Made by a program: the position numbers and the translations under genes
NCBI GenBank assembly: GCA_022393335.1
Contig: JAJEKB010020725.1
Span: 276,051 to 340,050 of the forward strand
Source of the DNA: Macrotrachela quadricornifera
Taxonomy: Eukaryota; Rotifera; Eurotatoria; Philodinida; Philodinidae
Reading direction: 5' to 3'
DNA length: 64,000 nt
The notes under the pieces: model-generated
What the model saw: only the letters and a program-made list of their open reading frames with translations
The model's database searches: none
What the model was told of the DNA's origin: nothing
In this document: piece after piece, positions 37,516-47,714 of the stretch
How the letters are laid out: the number at the start of each line of letters is the position of its first letter
Numbering within the stretch: position 1 is the first letter of the stretch

Positions 37516-38525
37516 TTATTCAATAATATTTAACTGTATATAGTCAAATAAAATATTGCAATAACCATAACCAAATCTAATTCGAAAGCCAAAATAAATA
37601 TCCGATAATTCGAACACTTTGATTTTACCCATTGTTTCATTAAACCAATTAGTATTTCCATATAATAGATAGTTTGATTCAAACCAATCAAAATTCATTT
37701 TTTCACGATTACATTCGCAATCAAGACCGTGATCAGCTAAAGCATAAAAATAGCATTCTACTTCTTTTTCTCCTCCCTCAATTTCACTACAACATTCGTT
37801 ATAGTATGTTAAATAGTCATTGTTCTTATCCAGTTTAATACGGCATACAATTTCATAAATTCCAGGTAATATTGATTTAAATTTACCTTTTATACCACTT
37901 AAATCCCTCCATCGAGTTGCATATAAACGGACACATCGACCTGTTGAACTATTTGGATCATATGCATGATTTAAATGTTCCTGCTTGAGATATGTTCGCA
38001 TAGGACAGGACCTATGAGATGGTGTACAACGAAGATCTATACCCGCCAAATCAACACCTAATAAACGTTTAGCTTCAATAAAATAATAATAAATAAATTT
38101 ATTCATTGATATTTGTCGAATATTTTCATCATTTAAATATTTATTCCTATTCAAATAAGATTCATAGAATTCTTCAATTGATAAAGACATTTTTAATGTA
38201 TTTGTACGTGGACGTCGTTTTTGTCTAATTATACTTTTATAAGCAATATAACCATCACTACTATCTTTACCATTTAATACATTCAATAACCAAACATTAC
38301 ACATTTCCCATTCTAAATGTTGTTGAAAATATTTTTGAAAATTTTTAATATCTTTTTCTGTTCGATATAAATCATAATCCGAATTCTTCTTATTTTGAAA
38401 TATTTCATTAAAATAACGCTGATATAATCTCGGTCCAAAATGATTTCGAATTAACATCATCCAAAAATAATCACTATTTTCAATTAAAATGTAAAAATGT
38501 TTGCATGTTTTCGATAAATTGTTAA
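37516..38525 (-). pseudogene. F-box protein gene, downstream part, cut by retrotransposon
   Basis: The frame from 38,520 down to the TAA at 37,516 (334 codons, no internal stop) begins NNLSKTCKHFYILIENSDYFW, the second half of an F-box. It ends with a domain resembling plant PP2/F-box-associated folds (GIYEIVCRIKL, GKIKVFELSDIYFGFRIRFG). F-box proteins recruit substrates to SCF ubiquitin ligases. The first half of the F-box lies beyond the LTR element at 42,993-43,064 and joins in phase when the insertion is removed (24 + 334 = 358 residues). The open frame now extends into the LTR, which supplies a chance ATG (MEKSHI). Pseudogene is my inference; the LTR could drive a truncated product. Confidence 0.82.
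38521..38525. repeat. Left target-site duplication GTTAA
   Basis: The same five bases follow the right LTR at 42,993-42,997, marking the integration event. Confidence 0.95.
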
Positions 38526-38796
38526 TGTTGATATGGGATTTTTCCATATCGATCGTTTGGATTTTTCCTATATGATCTAGTATTAGATGTTGGATGTTTC
38601 CTATATGTTTTTCCTATCCACGTCACTAGGTTATATCCAACGTACACATATATATATATATGTCGTCTTTTCTCTTTTCGTTCGTTCGTATTCTCTCTTT
38701 CTCTTCTCTCTCTCTTACGTGTTCTCTCCCTGGATCTATACGTGTGTTGTGTCTTCGTCATCAATAAACGGAACTCACGAAACCTACAAACTTACA
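38526..38796 (+). repeat. 5' LTR, 271 bp
   Basis: Starts TGTTGATATGGG and ends AACTTACA, with TG...CA ends. It contains an AT microsatellite (about 38,646-38,661), a CT-rich tract and AATAAA near 38,763, the likely polyadenylation signal. No TATA box was assigned with certainty. Confidence 0.93.
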
Positions 38797-38798
38797 AT

Positions 38799-38808
38799 TG
38801 GCGACGAG
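38799..38808 (+). promoter_or_regulatory. Primer-binding site
   Basis: TGGCGACGAG begins two bases after the LTR; TGG pairs with the CCA end of a tRNA. The tRNA was not identified. Confidence 0.7.
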
Positions 38809-38851
38809 ATTGATTGATTAATTTTTTTTTTCAAAATTAATTGCGTTTACT

Positions 38852-41800
38852 ATGACGAAACCGAGTCCCCAAGCTGCTCCATTATCAACAACGTTCTCCA
38901 CGATTCCGGCGCTTCATGCATTCGATCACAGAACGTCGAATTGGCAATCGTATCGAGATCGGGTAAACTTTTATTTCAAAGCAAATCGCATCAACGACGA
39001 TGATGACAAAAAATCGTTATTCCTATGGTCCGTAGGTGATACAACGTACAATTTGCTGGAGTCATTGATGTCACCCCATCTTTTAACTGATGAAAATTTG
39101 GAGTTTACAGATCTAATTAGAAAATTAGATTCTCATTACGATTCAACCAAGAATATCATGACATCCACGTATGATTTTTATTCATGTTACCAGAAACCTG
39201 GTCAATCATTTGCCGAGTGGAAAGCGGAGCTTTGCGAGAAACTTCGCCACTGTGGTTTCACAACATCGGTATTGAAGAACAAACCTCAGGATCGAGCTTT
39301 ACGTGATATGTACGTAATTGGTGTGCACAGTCCGAAGATTCGTCAAGCACTTCTCAAGGAACAAGATCCAGATCTTGAGTCAGCAGAGAAGATTATTCAA
39401 CTAGCGGAACGTCTTGAACAGGATGTCCGGCATTTTAATTCACCGAACAATTCCAGTAACCCGACCGTCGCAAAGGTTCAATCGAAGAAGGTATCGAACC
39501 AACACTCATCAGCGAGTGATAAACCATCTTCAACGACTACCAACGACCGGTGCCAATCATGTGGATCAACAGCGCATTCACGTAATGAATGCAAGTACCT
39601 TACTTTTACTTGCAATTTCTGTAAACGATTAGGTCATTTGGAACGAGTGTGTCGGAAAAAGAAGGATGGAAAAACCACACCCAAACGAAATCAACATGTG
39701 CATCAGTTGAAACGTGTAAAATGGAATAAATCTGGTTCACAATCGATGGCATTACCTCTTCGCATCAATGGACAAGATTTTATTTTTGATGTTGATACCG
39801 GATCCGATCATACCATTGTCAGTTCGAAGCATTGGAGAACACTGGGTTCACCAATAATTCGTCCATCTTCGTTGAAACTGGAATGTTACAGTGGACAACA
39901 ACTGGAAATTGAAGGTGAATGTGATGTGGAAGTGGAATATCAAGAACAAAAATTCATCCTTACTATGGTGGTGATTAAACGGCAAGGATCACCCCTTCTT
40001 GGACTACAGTGGATCTCAATGATGGAAATGGATTTGAATAGTTTAGTTCATGGTATGACTTCCATCAAGCAACAAGTGAAGAAAGTGTATAGCCAAGTGA
40101 AACTTCAAGAGATCTTGGAAAAACACAAACAAGTATTTGATAAAGAGTTGGGTCATTGCACAAAAGTACAGGCACATATCCAACTGGCTCCAAATGCTAC
40201 ACCGAGATTTTTTAAACCAAGACCTTTACCATTTGCATATGTAGATGGTGTCAAAGAAGAAATTCAACGCAATGTGGAAAGTGGTATTTTGGAACGAGTT
40301 GACACATTACAATGGGCTGCACCAATTGTTCCAATTCGTAAACCTTCCGGTAAAATTCGGATATGTGGGGATTTTAAGGTAACAATCAATTCACAAATGG
40401 TTGTTGACCAACACCCTATTCCATCAGTGGATGAACTTCTGGCTCGATTAAATAATGGTGAAAAGTTTACCAAGTTGGACCTTACAGATGCGTATCTGCA
40501 GGTGGAATTGAACGAGCAAAGCAAGCAATTGGTTGTGATAAACACCCCATTAGGATTATTTAGGTACAATCGAATGCCATTTGGCATTGCTAATGCACCT
40601 GCCGTTTTTCAGCGAACCATGGATCAAGTACTTGCTGGTGTAACAAATTGCATCGCTTACCTTGATGACATACTTATTACTGGAAAGAACGAAGAAGAAC
40701 ATTTAAAGACATTGGATATTGTCTTGTCTAAATTGGCTGAATTTGGACTTCGATGTAATAGGGATAAATGTTCGTTTTTCAAAGATGAGGTTCTTTATCT
40801 TGGGTATGTTGTCAATTGTTCTGGCAAACAACCTGATCCAACACGAGTCGCAGCTATTCAAAATTTACCAGTCCCAAAGGATGTTAAACAAGTTGAAGCT
40901 TTTGTTGGTAAAATAAATTACTACGGTAAATTTATTCCAAACTTCTCGAATTTATGTGTTCCATTGAATCGTCTACGACAAAACGATGTCAAATGGAATT
41001 GGGATTCGTCGTGTCAAAAGGCATTTGACACTTTAAAAAAGCAATTATTGGAAGCAACTATGTTGGTACATTTTGATTCTCAACTTCCAATTATACTTGC
41101 CACCGACGCCTCCAATTACGGGATTGGAGCTGTGATCATGCATCGGTATCCTGACGGAACCGAGAAACCGATTGCACACGCATCAAAAACCCTCTCAAGT
41201 ACTGAACGCAACTACAGCCAAATCGAGAAAGAAGCTCTCTCAATTGTCTATGGAGTAAAAAAGTTCCATCAGTATTTAGCTGGCAAAACATTCGAATTAG
41301 TAACGGATCATCGACCATTACTAACCATTTTCAATCCAGGAAAAGGAATTCCAGTAACCACTGCAAATAGACTTCAACGTTGGGCTATTTCTTTAATGGC
41401 TTATAATTATACTATTCGTTATAAACCTACACAACAACATGGCAATGCGGATGGGTTGTCACGACTACCTGCAGGGTATGATGATTCTTTTATAGATGAT
41501 GAATCAATACAAGTGAATCGTATTCAAGCTCAAATCATAGAAGAAAGTCCAGTCGATTATCTCAAAGTTCAATCAGCTGTAGATGCAGATGAACATCTTC
41601 GATTGGTAAAAAAATTCATATTGAATAAATGGCCAGTTTCAATGTCAAGAAAAAACAATCCTGATCTTTATCCATATTATGGTGTTCGGAAGACGTTATC
41701 AGTCGTAAAAGGGTGTTTACTAAAAGATACACAAGTGATCATACCGAAATCATTACGATTTCGAGTTCTTCAAATGATTCATCATGGACATCTTGGCGTG

Positions 41801-42772
41801 GTAAAGATGAAACAACTAGCGCGTATGCATTGCTGGTGGCCCAAAATTGAAGCTGATATTGAAAACTTGGCAAAATCGTGTCAAATTTGCGCAACATTAG
41901 CTATCAAACCTAAAGAAGATTTCAAACCATGGCCAGAACCTGAACATGTGTGGTCTCGAGTGCATATGGATTTTCTTGGACCTCTGTGGAATTCCAAATG
42001 GTTGGTTCTTATTGATGCAAAATCAAAATTCCCATTTGTAGCAGACATGGGAAATGACACAAGTGCAAAGAATCTTTGCAATGTCCTTGAACAAGCTATT
42101 GACTGGTTAGGTCCACCGACTACGTTGGTTTCCGACAATGGACCACCCTTTACGAGTTTTGAAATGAAAGAATTCTATGGAAAATATGGTATTCAACACT
42201 TAACAACCGCACCTTACCATCCAGCAAGCAATGGAATCGCTGAGAGATTCGTTAGATCATTCAAAGAAGGAATGATTAAAGAACAACAATCTGGTCAAAC
42301 AAACAAACTAAGTGCATTGAGAAATGTTCTACGAAACTATCGATGGACACCACATAGTACAACTGGTACTCCTCCTGCCGAAGCACTTTTTCAACGTCCA
42401 ATTAGAACTGAATTAGCAAGACTAAAACCAAGTTCAACTGATTCGAAACCGAAGCAAACAAAATATGAGATTGGACAAACGATTTGGTTAATGAATCACC
42501 GCCGAAACAAACGCTTCAAATGGAATCCGGGAGTTATCAATCGACAGATTGGTTCAGTGATGTATGAAATTCAATTATCAGATGGGCAAACCTGTATACG
42601 ACATCAAAATCAACTTCGATCTCGACAGGAACCAACTGATCAATTACACGAATTCGAAGATTTACCAGATGATCTTCTGAGTCACACAAACCCACCAATC
42701 CCAGTAGAACAACAATCACCTCGTTATCCACGTCGACAACGAAGACCACCTGAACGATACACACCGACATAA
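38852..42772 (+). CDS. Gag-Pol polyprotein, 1306 residues
   Basis: Single open frame. Gag occupies about residues 1-290 with two CCHC knuckles (CQSCGSTAHSRNEC 234-247 and CNFCKRLGHLERVC 254-267). Then come an aspartic protease with DTGS at 315-318 and reverse transcriptase with LDLTDAYLQ (542-550) and YLDD (603-606). RNase H shows TDAS (751-754) and VTDH (817-820). Integrase has the HHCC zinc site (H977/H978...C1010, C1013) and DD35E catalytic residues D1040, D1095 and E1131. No frameshift or stop separates gag from pol, so how Gag is made in excess is unclear. No envelope. Every catalytic motif looks intact, so it may be active. Confidence 0.96.
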   Translation: MTKPSPQAAPLSTTFSTIPALHAFDHRTSNWQSYRDRVNFYFKANRINDDDDKKSLFLWSVGDTTYNLLESLMSPHLLTDENLEFTDLIRKLDSHYDSTKNIMTSTYDFYSCYQKPGQSFAEWKAELCEKLRHCGFTTSVLKNKPQDRALRDMYVIGVHSPKIRQALLKEQDPDLESAEKIIQLAERLEQDVRHFNSPNNSSNPTVAKVQSKKVSNQHSSASDKPSSTTTNDRCQSCGSTAHSRNECKYLTFTCNFCKRLGHLERVCRKKKDGKTTPKRNQHVHQLKRVKWNKSGSQSMALPLRINGQDFIFDVDTGSDHTIVSSKHWRTLGSPIIRPSSLKLECYSGQQLEIEGECDVEVEYQEQKFILTMVVIKRQGSPLLGLQWISMMEMDLNSLVHGMTSIKQQVKKVYSQVKLQEILEKHKQVFDKELGHCTKVQAHIQLAPNATPRFFKPRPLPFAYVDGVKEEIQRNVESGILERVDTLQWAAPIVPIRKPSGKIRICGDFKVTINSQMVVDQHPIPSVDELLARLNNGEKFTKLDLTDAYLQVELNEQSKQLVVINTPLGLFRYNRMPFGIANAPAVFQRTMDQVLAGVTNCIAYLDDILITGKNEEEHLKTLDIVLSKLAEFGLRCNRDKCSFFKDEVLYLGYVVNCSGKQPDPTRVAAIQNLPVPKDVKQVEAFVGKINYYGKFIPNFSNLCVPLNRLRQNDVKWNWDSSCQKAFDTLKKQLLEATMLVHFDSQLPIILATDASNYGIGAVIMHRYPDGTEKPIAHASKTLSSTERNYSQIEKEALSIVYGVKKFHQYLAGKTFELVTDHRPLLTIFNPGKGIPVTTANRLQRWAISLMAYNYTIRYKPTQQHGNADGLSRLPAGYDDSFIDDESIQVNRIQAQIIEESPVDYLKVQSAVDADEHLRLVKKFILNKWPVSMSRKNNPDLYPYYGVRKTLSVVKGCLLKDTQVIIPKSLRFRVLQMIHHGHLGVVKMKQLARMHCWWPKIEADIENLAKSCQICATLAIKPKEDFKPWPEPEHVWSRVHMDFLGPLWNSKWLVLIDAKSKFPFVADMGNDTSAKNLCNVLEQAIDWLGPPTTLVSDNGPPFTSFEMKEFYGKYGIQHLTTAPYHPASNGIAERFVRSFKEGMIKEQQSGQTNKLSALRNVLRNYRWTPHSTTGTPPAEALFQRPIRTELARLKPSSTDSKPKQTKYEIGQTIWLMNHRRNKRFKWNPGVINRQIGSVMYEIQLSDGQTCIRHQNQLRSRQEPTDQLHEFEDLPDDLLSHTNPPIPVEQQSPRYPRRQRRPPERYTPT

Positions 42773-42779
42773 CAATCTT

Positions 42780-42790
42780 AAAGGAGAAGG
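42780..42790 (+). promoter_or_regulatory. Polypurine tract
   Basis: AAAGGAGAAGG directly abuts the 3' LTR, the expected primer for plus-strand synthesis. Confidence 0.85.
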
Positions 42791-42992
42791 TGTTGATATG
42801 GGATTTTTCCATATCGATCGTTTGGATTTTTCCTATANNNNNNNNNNATATATATATGTCGTCTTTTCTCTTTTCGTTCGTTCGTATTCTCTCTGTCTCT
42901 TCTCTCTCTCTTACGTGTTCTCTCCCTGGATCTATACGTGTGTTGTGTCTTCGTCATCAATAAACGGAACTCACGAAACCTACAAACTTACA
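42791..42992 (+). repeat. 3' LTR, with a collapsed assembly gap
   Basis: Same ends as the 5' LTR but only 202 bp, because ten N (42,838-42,847) replace roughly 78 bp present in the 5' copy just before the AT microsatellite. The shortening is an assembly matter, not biology, since the sequence resumes in register. Confidence 0.9.
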
Positions 42993-43064
42993 GTTAACAT
43001 CGACGAAAGATAAGTGTTTACATATATTATAAAGAACATGATGAGGAAGATCATTAATATTCAT
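42993..43064 (-). pseudogene. F-box gene, first 24 codons, separated by the retrotransposon
   Basis: Minus-strand reading from the ATG at 43,064 gives MNINDLPHHVLYNICKHLSF and VDVN, the classic N-terminal half of an F-box (LP..VL..I..HLSF.D). It ends in the GTTAA duplication and joins in phase to the frame at 38,520 when the element is removed. The gene was therefore intact just before the insertion. The 5-bp duplication is counted once. Confidence 0.85.
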
Positions 43065-43182
43065 TTTAATCTAAAAAAGGGATAATCTAATAAATCATCT
43101 GACAAAGAAAAAAAAGGATGTAATAAATCATCTGACGAAGAAAAGAAAACCAAAAAAAGAATTAGTTTCTGAACCACCACCA

Positions 43183-43745
43183 TCACGACGAATCATCTTC
43201 ATCATCATTGTCACTGTCCTATCGTTAAGAACAATTTTAGATTAAGAAAAAACATAAATAAATCTTACCGAGAATGTAATTCCATGTTGATTCCTAAAAA
43301 AATATTTACACCATAATAATGATATATTAAATTAATGAATACTTACATAAATGAATAAAATTCATTTTTGATCTAAAACAAGAAAAGAATAAATGATTAG
43401 CAGTGCAAAATGTATTCTTACTTTGCTCATTATCGACTTTTGTTTAGTTCGTCGTTCTTCATTAATGATATCATCCAGTAAACTAATATTATTATGGATT
43501 GATTGAAAAATATCCTTGAACTTGTTTGGTTCTAAAACTGCTGTTTCCTAAAATAATACAAAAAAATTCATTTTATCAATCTTTTTCGACAATTTTTTAC
43601 CGCGAAATAATCTCGAAGATTTTCCAAGAAAAAAAACCAAGACTTGTAAACCATGACCAATCTTTTCTCCTTGGATTTCATGGCTAAGCCATTGATAAAA
43701 TGAATATTGCGCATCAGCGTTGTCGTTATTAAGAATGAACATCAT
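43183..43745 (-). CDS. Small five-exon gene, 115 residues, acidic tail
   Basis: Exons 43,745-43,601, 43,547-43,432, 43,372-43,347, 43,293-43,269 and 43,218-43,183 are joined by four short GT-AG introns. All phases agree, giving a 348-nt coding sequence ending in TGA. The product begins MMFILNNDNADAQYSFYQWL, has a helical middle (FKDIFQSIHNNISLLDDIIN) and a DSDNDDEDDSS end. The frame is open upstream to an acceptor-like TTTTAG, so earlier exons may exist. No family recognised. It ends about 120 bp upstream of the F-box ATG, same strand. The consistent phasing is the evidence that it is a real gene. Confidence 0.6.
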
Positions 43746-44205
43746 CGTATTAAAGTAAAACCTAAAAGCGAAAAAAAGAAAAATTTTCTTTTAGGGTTTA
43801 GGTATCTACTTTGTTGATGTTGTATTGTTGCAATATTCACAAGTAATAATTACAAGTAACGCTCGTCGCCTGCAGACTCGCTTAGCTCTTTCTCGTAGAA
43901 GCACTGACTTAAGATGGTAAATTTTTAATACATTCTTGTGTACATGAGGTCATATCTAACTTAAATTAGATACTCTTATATAAGCAACAGCAGATGTTTA
44001 TACGAAATTTTGGATAGAGGATTAGATATTTCCAATAAGTAAAAGTTCGGATGGAGAGATCCATATAATTGCATCAAACCGGAAATACAATACGAAAAGA
44101 AATCAAGAAAAGACACGATACGAAATATCTGACACAACGAAAGTAAAGTGACAGCTACAATAATTAGCATAAATGTAAATAAATCTTCATTTAAGGAAAA
44201 TTGAC
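43746..44205. other. Intergenic, no feature seen
   Basis: AT-rich; an 88-codon minus-strand frame overlaps into the repeat array and has no recognisable content. Confidence 0.4.
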
Positions 44206-44590
44206 TTCCGATTCGAACTCTTCGGCACCGATTACCCTTCAATTAACCCTTATAAAAAACGTTATTTTTATGAAAAAAACTCATCCTTTGTGTAAAAAAA
44301 CTGGGTGGAAAAAAATTTTAAAAACTAACACCAGATTCGAGTTCCTCGACCCCGATTACCCTTTGGTCAACCCTTATAAAAAACGTGATCCTTTGTGTAA
44401 AAAAATGGATCGAAAAAAAATTTTGAGAAAATAACATCAGATTCGAGTTCTTCGACCTCGATTACCCTTTGGTGAAGTTTTATTAAAAATATCGTTAATT
44501 AATTATTTAATTAATAATTAATTAGTTAAAACTAACCTCAGATTTGAACTCCCCACCCTCGATTACCCTTTGGTCAAGTTTTGTAGAAAA
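44206..44590. repeat. Tandem array of four ~110-bp units
   Basis: Units start near 44,206, 44,328, 44,437 and 44,539. Each opens with a block like CAGATTCGAGTTC-TCGACC-CGATTACCCTTTGG, followed by an AT-rich part containing CTTATAAAAAACG or similar. The minus strand of the core (GAACTCGAATCTG, GGGAGTTCAAATC) resembles a tRNA T-arm/B-box. Possible degenerate SINE-like or intergenic satellite. Not coding, despite a 77-codon frame across it. Confidence 0.7.
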
Positions 44591-44638
44591 CATTAATAAA
44601 ATGTTTTTTTGACCTTTTGCGGACATACAATCAATCAA

Positions 44639-44881
44639 TCAATCAAGCAGACAATTTATGTTTGCAAGACTCTTCTCTACGAGAAAGAGAATTAAAGAAA
44701 ATAATACACGTTTATCATACGAAATTAATTCGTTTAAATCCGTAATTGTTGGAACACGATAATATAAATTTAGCGATACGTCAAAAATCAATTTTGTAAA
44801 TGCTTCATTGATCAGATAATGACCAGTTAAATTATCCATTATTTTCGATTCGAGCGTTTCTGATGTGATTACACCTGCCAT
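44639..44881 (-). CDS. Hypothetical 80-residue protein
   Basis: Frame from the ATG giving MAGVITSETLESKIMDNL to the stop after NINCLLD. Leu-rich and probably helical. No family recognised; it could be an exon or a relic. Confidence 0.3.
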   Translation of the reverse strand: MAGVITSETLESKIMDNLTGHYLINEAFTKLIFDVSLNLYYRVPTITDLNELISYDKRVLFSLILFLVEKSLANINCLLD

Positions 44882-45239
44882 AGTAAAGTTATTGATAAAC
44901 TTCAAAAGAAACGTTTGACTAAATAAAGATGAACTAAAATTGACTTGATAAAGGCGGAGAATAATGATGAAAATTAATCTAAAATGAAATAATTGATTAT
45001 TGGTTTTTTGTCTGGATACAATCTATATAGAAAGAAAGATTTTAATTTTCCGAAAAGATTTGATTAAATTTCTTTACCAATTGAATAATTCAATTCATGG
45101 ATTCTGAAAGACTTTTGTCAAATCCATCGAAATAGATTTATGAATTAAATTAAATTTTCCAGTTTTGTCCCCTTGAAATCGTGTTTCATAAATAGAATTG
45201 AAAAGAAAAATATTCAATTGCATTTGCTATTGAGTGAAG
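44882..45239. other. Intergenic, no feature seen
   Basis: AT-rich spacer without motif. Confidence 0.4.
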
Positions 45240-47411
45240 ACCACCTTGAAGAGTATCTTTTCATCGATTTTATATATGTTTTGTTGATCCTTCGTATCTG
45301 ATCTGGAATCTTTCCAATCTCCAACAAATGTAAAAGATATTCATGTTTTTGTACTTCGTAGCTTCCCCACCACATGCTAAAGTTCGCCGTTCCATATTTC
45401 GGTGTTTAACACATCTTAATACCAAGAATCCGTCTTTAGCCAATACATCAAGTGAGATTGGATCAATACCTTTTTAATTGATGATAACAAATGATTTGTT
45501 TTTATCATTGCTTGAACAAATTTTTTGAATATCACGAGCAGTATTTGTACGTTTGTTTCTTAAACTTTTGATAAATGCGGAAAGATGATCTGTTTTTGAT
45601 GATTGACATAATTTGATTGTATAATCTATTTTCAATCGACTTAAATAATCAACAACATTATTACGTAATTTAACTGTAACTTAAAAAAAAGAAGAATAGC
45701 CGAAGGTGTTTTTTTTTCTTTGAAGAAATTGACTTACTATCCCATGGAATAAATTCCGATAAACAAAATGAATTTTCATGTGGACAAAGACGTTTTAACT
45801 TTTTACGTTTTTCAATGGAATATTGTGAGAATTGATTTGAACATTCAACACATATCATATAACCACATTGTTTACACATATAATAATAATTATAAAGTGT
45901 TGTTAAACATTCATCATATACTTCCCTCCATCCGGGCATATATTTTCTCCAGATAATATCTTCTACAATGAAAAATTTAGATAAACAATGAATTTCTTGT
46001 TTTCGATTTACTTTCGTTTTGTATTGATCGTTCGGTTTGTTCGTATAGAAAGAAAAGAGAAAAAATTTTACCAATTTGAGTTAAGATATATTTGGCACCG
46101 ATAAGATTTAATGCGGGTTGACTACCTACAAAACAAACTTCGAAAAAATATTCAATTTAAAATTTCTTATTTACTAGAATTAGGTGTATATAAAGCTTCT
46201 GTATCTTCATTTGTCGCTTCAGTTGCCGTTGTAAAACCATCCATTTCATAGATATTATCCCCAAAATATTTTAATCTAAATAAAAGATTTTATTTGTGAA
46301 TATTCTTCGATTAATTCTTACTTTCGACAATGTTGAAATCGACAGTCGGCAAGATGCAATGAAAAATCACTTGAACTTGAATTTTGACAATCTACACAAC
46401 GGGAAATATTGTTTGGATAAGAGATACAATCATTTTTTTGTGTTAGAATTGTCATTTGACTTGGTGTTGTTTTTGGAATTCGATGTTTAATAAAAACTTG
46501 TTCAGCTGTAGAGGATTCTAAAGATCGTTTATTATTATTTATTGAAGAATTGCTTGTCGGAGTGCCATCGACAGATATAATACCATTGGTGTCTAATGAA
46601 AGTAAAGCCATAGGTTGGTAGGAAGAATCTGGTGGGGTGATATGAATATCAGTATCACTTTCATGATCAGGTAAACGTCAAGCAAAGACTGGTGAATGAC
46701 AGGATGGACGGGAAGTTTTGCATTTTTTTTGAGAATTATTATCTTTAGAAAAAGATCGGACATGATTTTTGTTGTCTGGAACATAAAATGGGGAATATCT
46801 TGGTCGATATTGTGGACTTTTATTATTTTCATTATCGAGTGAATTGGTAGAAGAAGAATTTGAGACACTTGATGGTTCATTGATTTTCGTTGAAGATGTA
46901 AGTAAACGATGAAGAATCGGAGACGTATGAGTCGATTTTTTTTTTCGAAATATTATCGTTTGTTACACATAAATCTAATAGGGAATTTTGTTGTAGAACA
47001 TGTGTCACTTTTGAACTGGAATATGGTGTTGATGCACATGATGAAACATTTGGACTACAATCACCTGCTAAACTAATTGGTGAAGGTACAGGTTCTGATG
47101 TTTGATTGGATTTTGTTCCATTTCATTCCTGATCAATTTGTGTCAATGTTGATGGAGTATAAAAATAGAAATCCGACGGAGTGAGAGAAGGTTTAAATGG
47201 TGACGTATTGGTTGTTGACGTGTTTTCCACTAGACGTTTGCAAAGAGAATTTCATGTACATACATCAATTAAACTTGGATTATGTTGTAATAAAGCACTT
47301 GTACCTGGAGAAGGTGGTTTGATCGGTTCATTTTTTAATTCAAGAAATGGTCCACTAGGACCTGGATGTAAATATGTTGCTAATTTATGAGAGCCAAGAT
47401 ATTGAGCCATC
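45240..47411 (-). pseudogene. KDM3/JHDM2-like zinc-finger protein gene, decayed, JmjC domain missing
   Basis: Minus-strand exons from MAQYLGSHKLATYLHPG (47,411) run through a long Ser/Asn-rich region. A Cys-rich segment follows (SRCVDCQ, LADCRFQHCRKLKYFG at about 46.3 kb), then a C4-type finger (CLTTLYNYYYMCKQCGYMIC, about 45.87 kb) and a HENSFCLSEFIPWD-like block. Order and spacing resemble the N-terminal and zinc-finger part of KDM3 H3K9 demethylases. No JmjC iron-binding motif was found downstream. TGA stops sit at 47,252, 47,123 and 46,678, with a frameshift near a T run at 46.94 kb. The 45.24-45.67 kb piece (SLRNKRTNTARDIQKIC) may belong to it. KDM3 assignment is moderate. Confidence 0.55.
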
Positions 47412-47714
47412 TGAAAAATATTTGTTTAGATGAAGAACATACGGAGGATGGAGAACGATTTAATTTTGATTGACTTTTACATTCGTTTAGCGCTAATTAA
47501 CGTTTATGTTATCGACAATAGGAGAAAGTGAGCTCCCTCTAGCTTTTTCTTTTCTTATAAATCAATCAATCGATACTTAACACTACTGTTTGCACCAATG
47601 AATAACAATGTCGTACGAAGGACATCTATTGTCATGAAGAGGTATTGTTCTTTAATTTTTATTGGTCAATAAATAATACATACAGCGATAAAATTAGTTA
47701 TAACGCTTTTTGAG
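47412..47714. other. Divergent spacer between KDM3-like and lipase relics
   Basis: The two relics point away from each other, so this may once have held both promoters. A CAAT-like word and AT-rich stretches are present, but no element can be named. Confidence 0.4.

Larger units (their letters stand above)
38526..42992 (+). mobile_element. Full-length Ty3/gypsy LTR retrotransposon
   Basis: Complete element: 5' LTR, TGG primer-binding site, one gag-pol frame, purine tract, 3' LTR and 5-bp GTTAA duplications. Outside the gap, only one substitution was noticed between the two LTRs (TTT versus TGT in the CT-rich part), so the insertion is very young. Protein order (protease, RT, RNase H, integrase) defines Metaviridae; overall look is closest to the Mag/K02A2.6-like group, which I state with moderate confidence. 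It sits inside the F-box gene in the opposite orientation. Confidence 0.95.

Noticed and set aside
37516..38547. 343-residue F-box-like protein starting MEKSHINI
   Set aside because: Its first eight codons are LTR sequence (plus target-duplication bases); the same MEKSHI appears from the other LTR. The native start lies across the insertion.
42537..42812. 91-codon minus-strand frame at the retrotransposon 3' end
   Set aside because: Antisense shadow of the integrase C-terminus and LTR.
44206..44590. True tRNA genes in the tandem array
   Set aside because: Only the T-arm-like core is present; no acceptor stem, A-box or anticodon arm can be folded.
46593..46880. 95-codon minus-strand frame in the KDM3-like region
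   Set aside because: Out of phase with the Ser/Asn-rich frame that continues on both sides; composition is that of a shifted frame.
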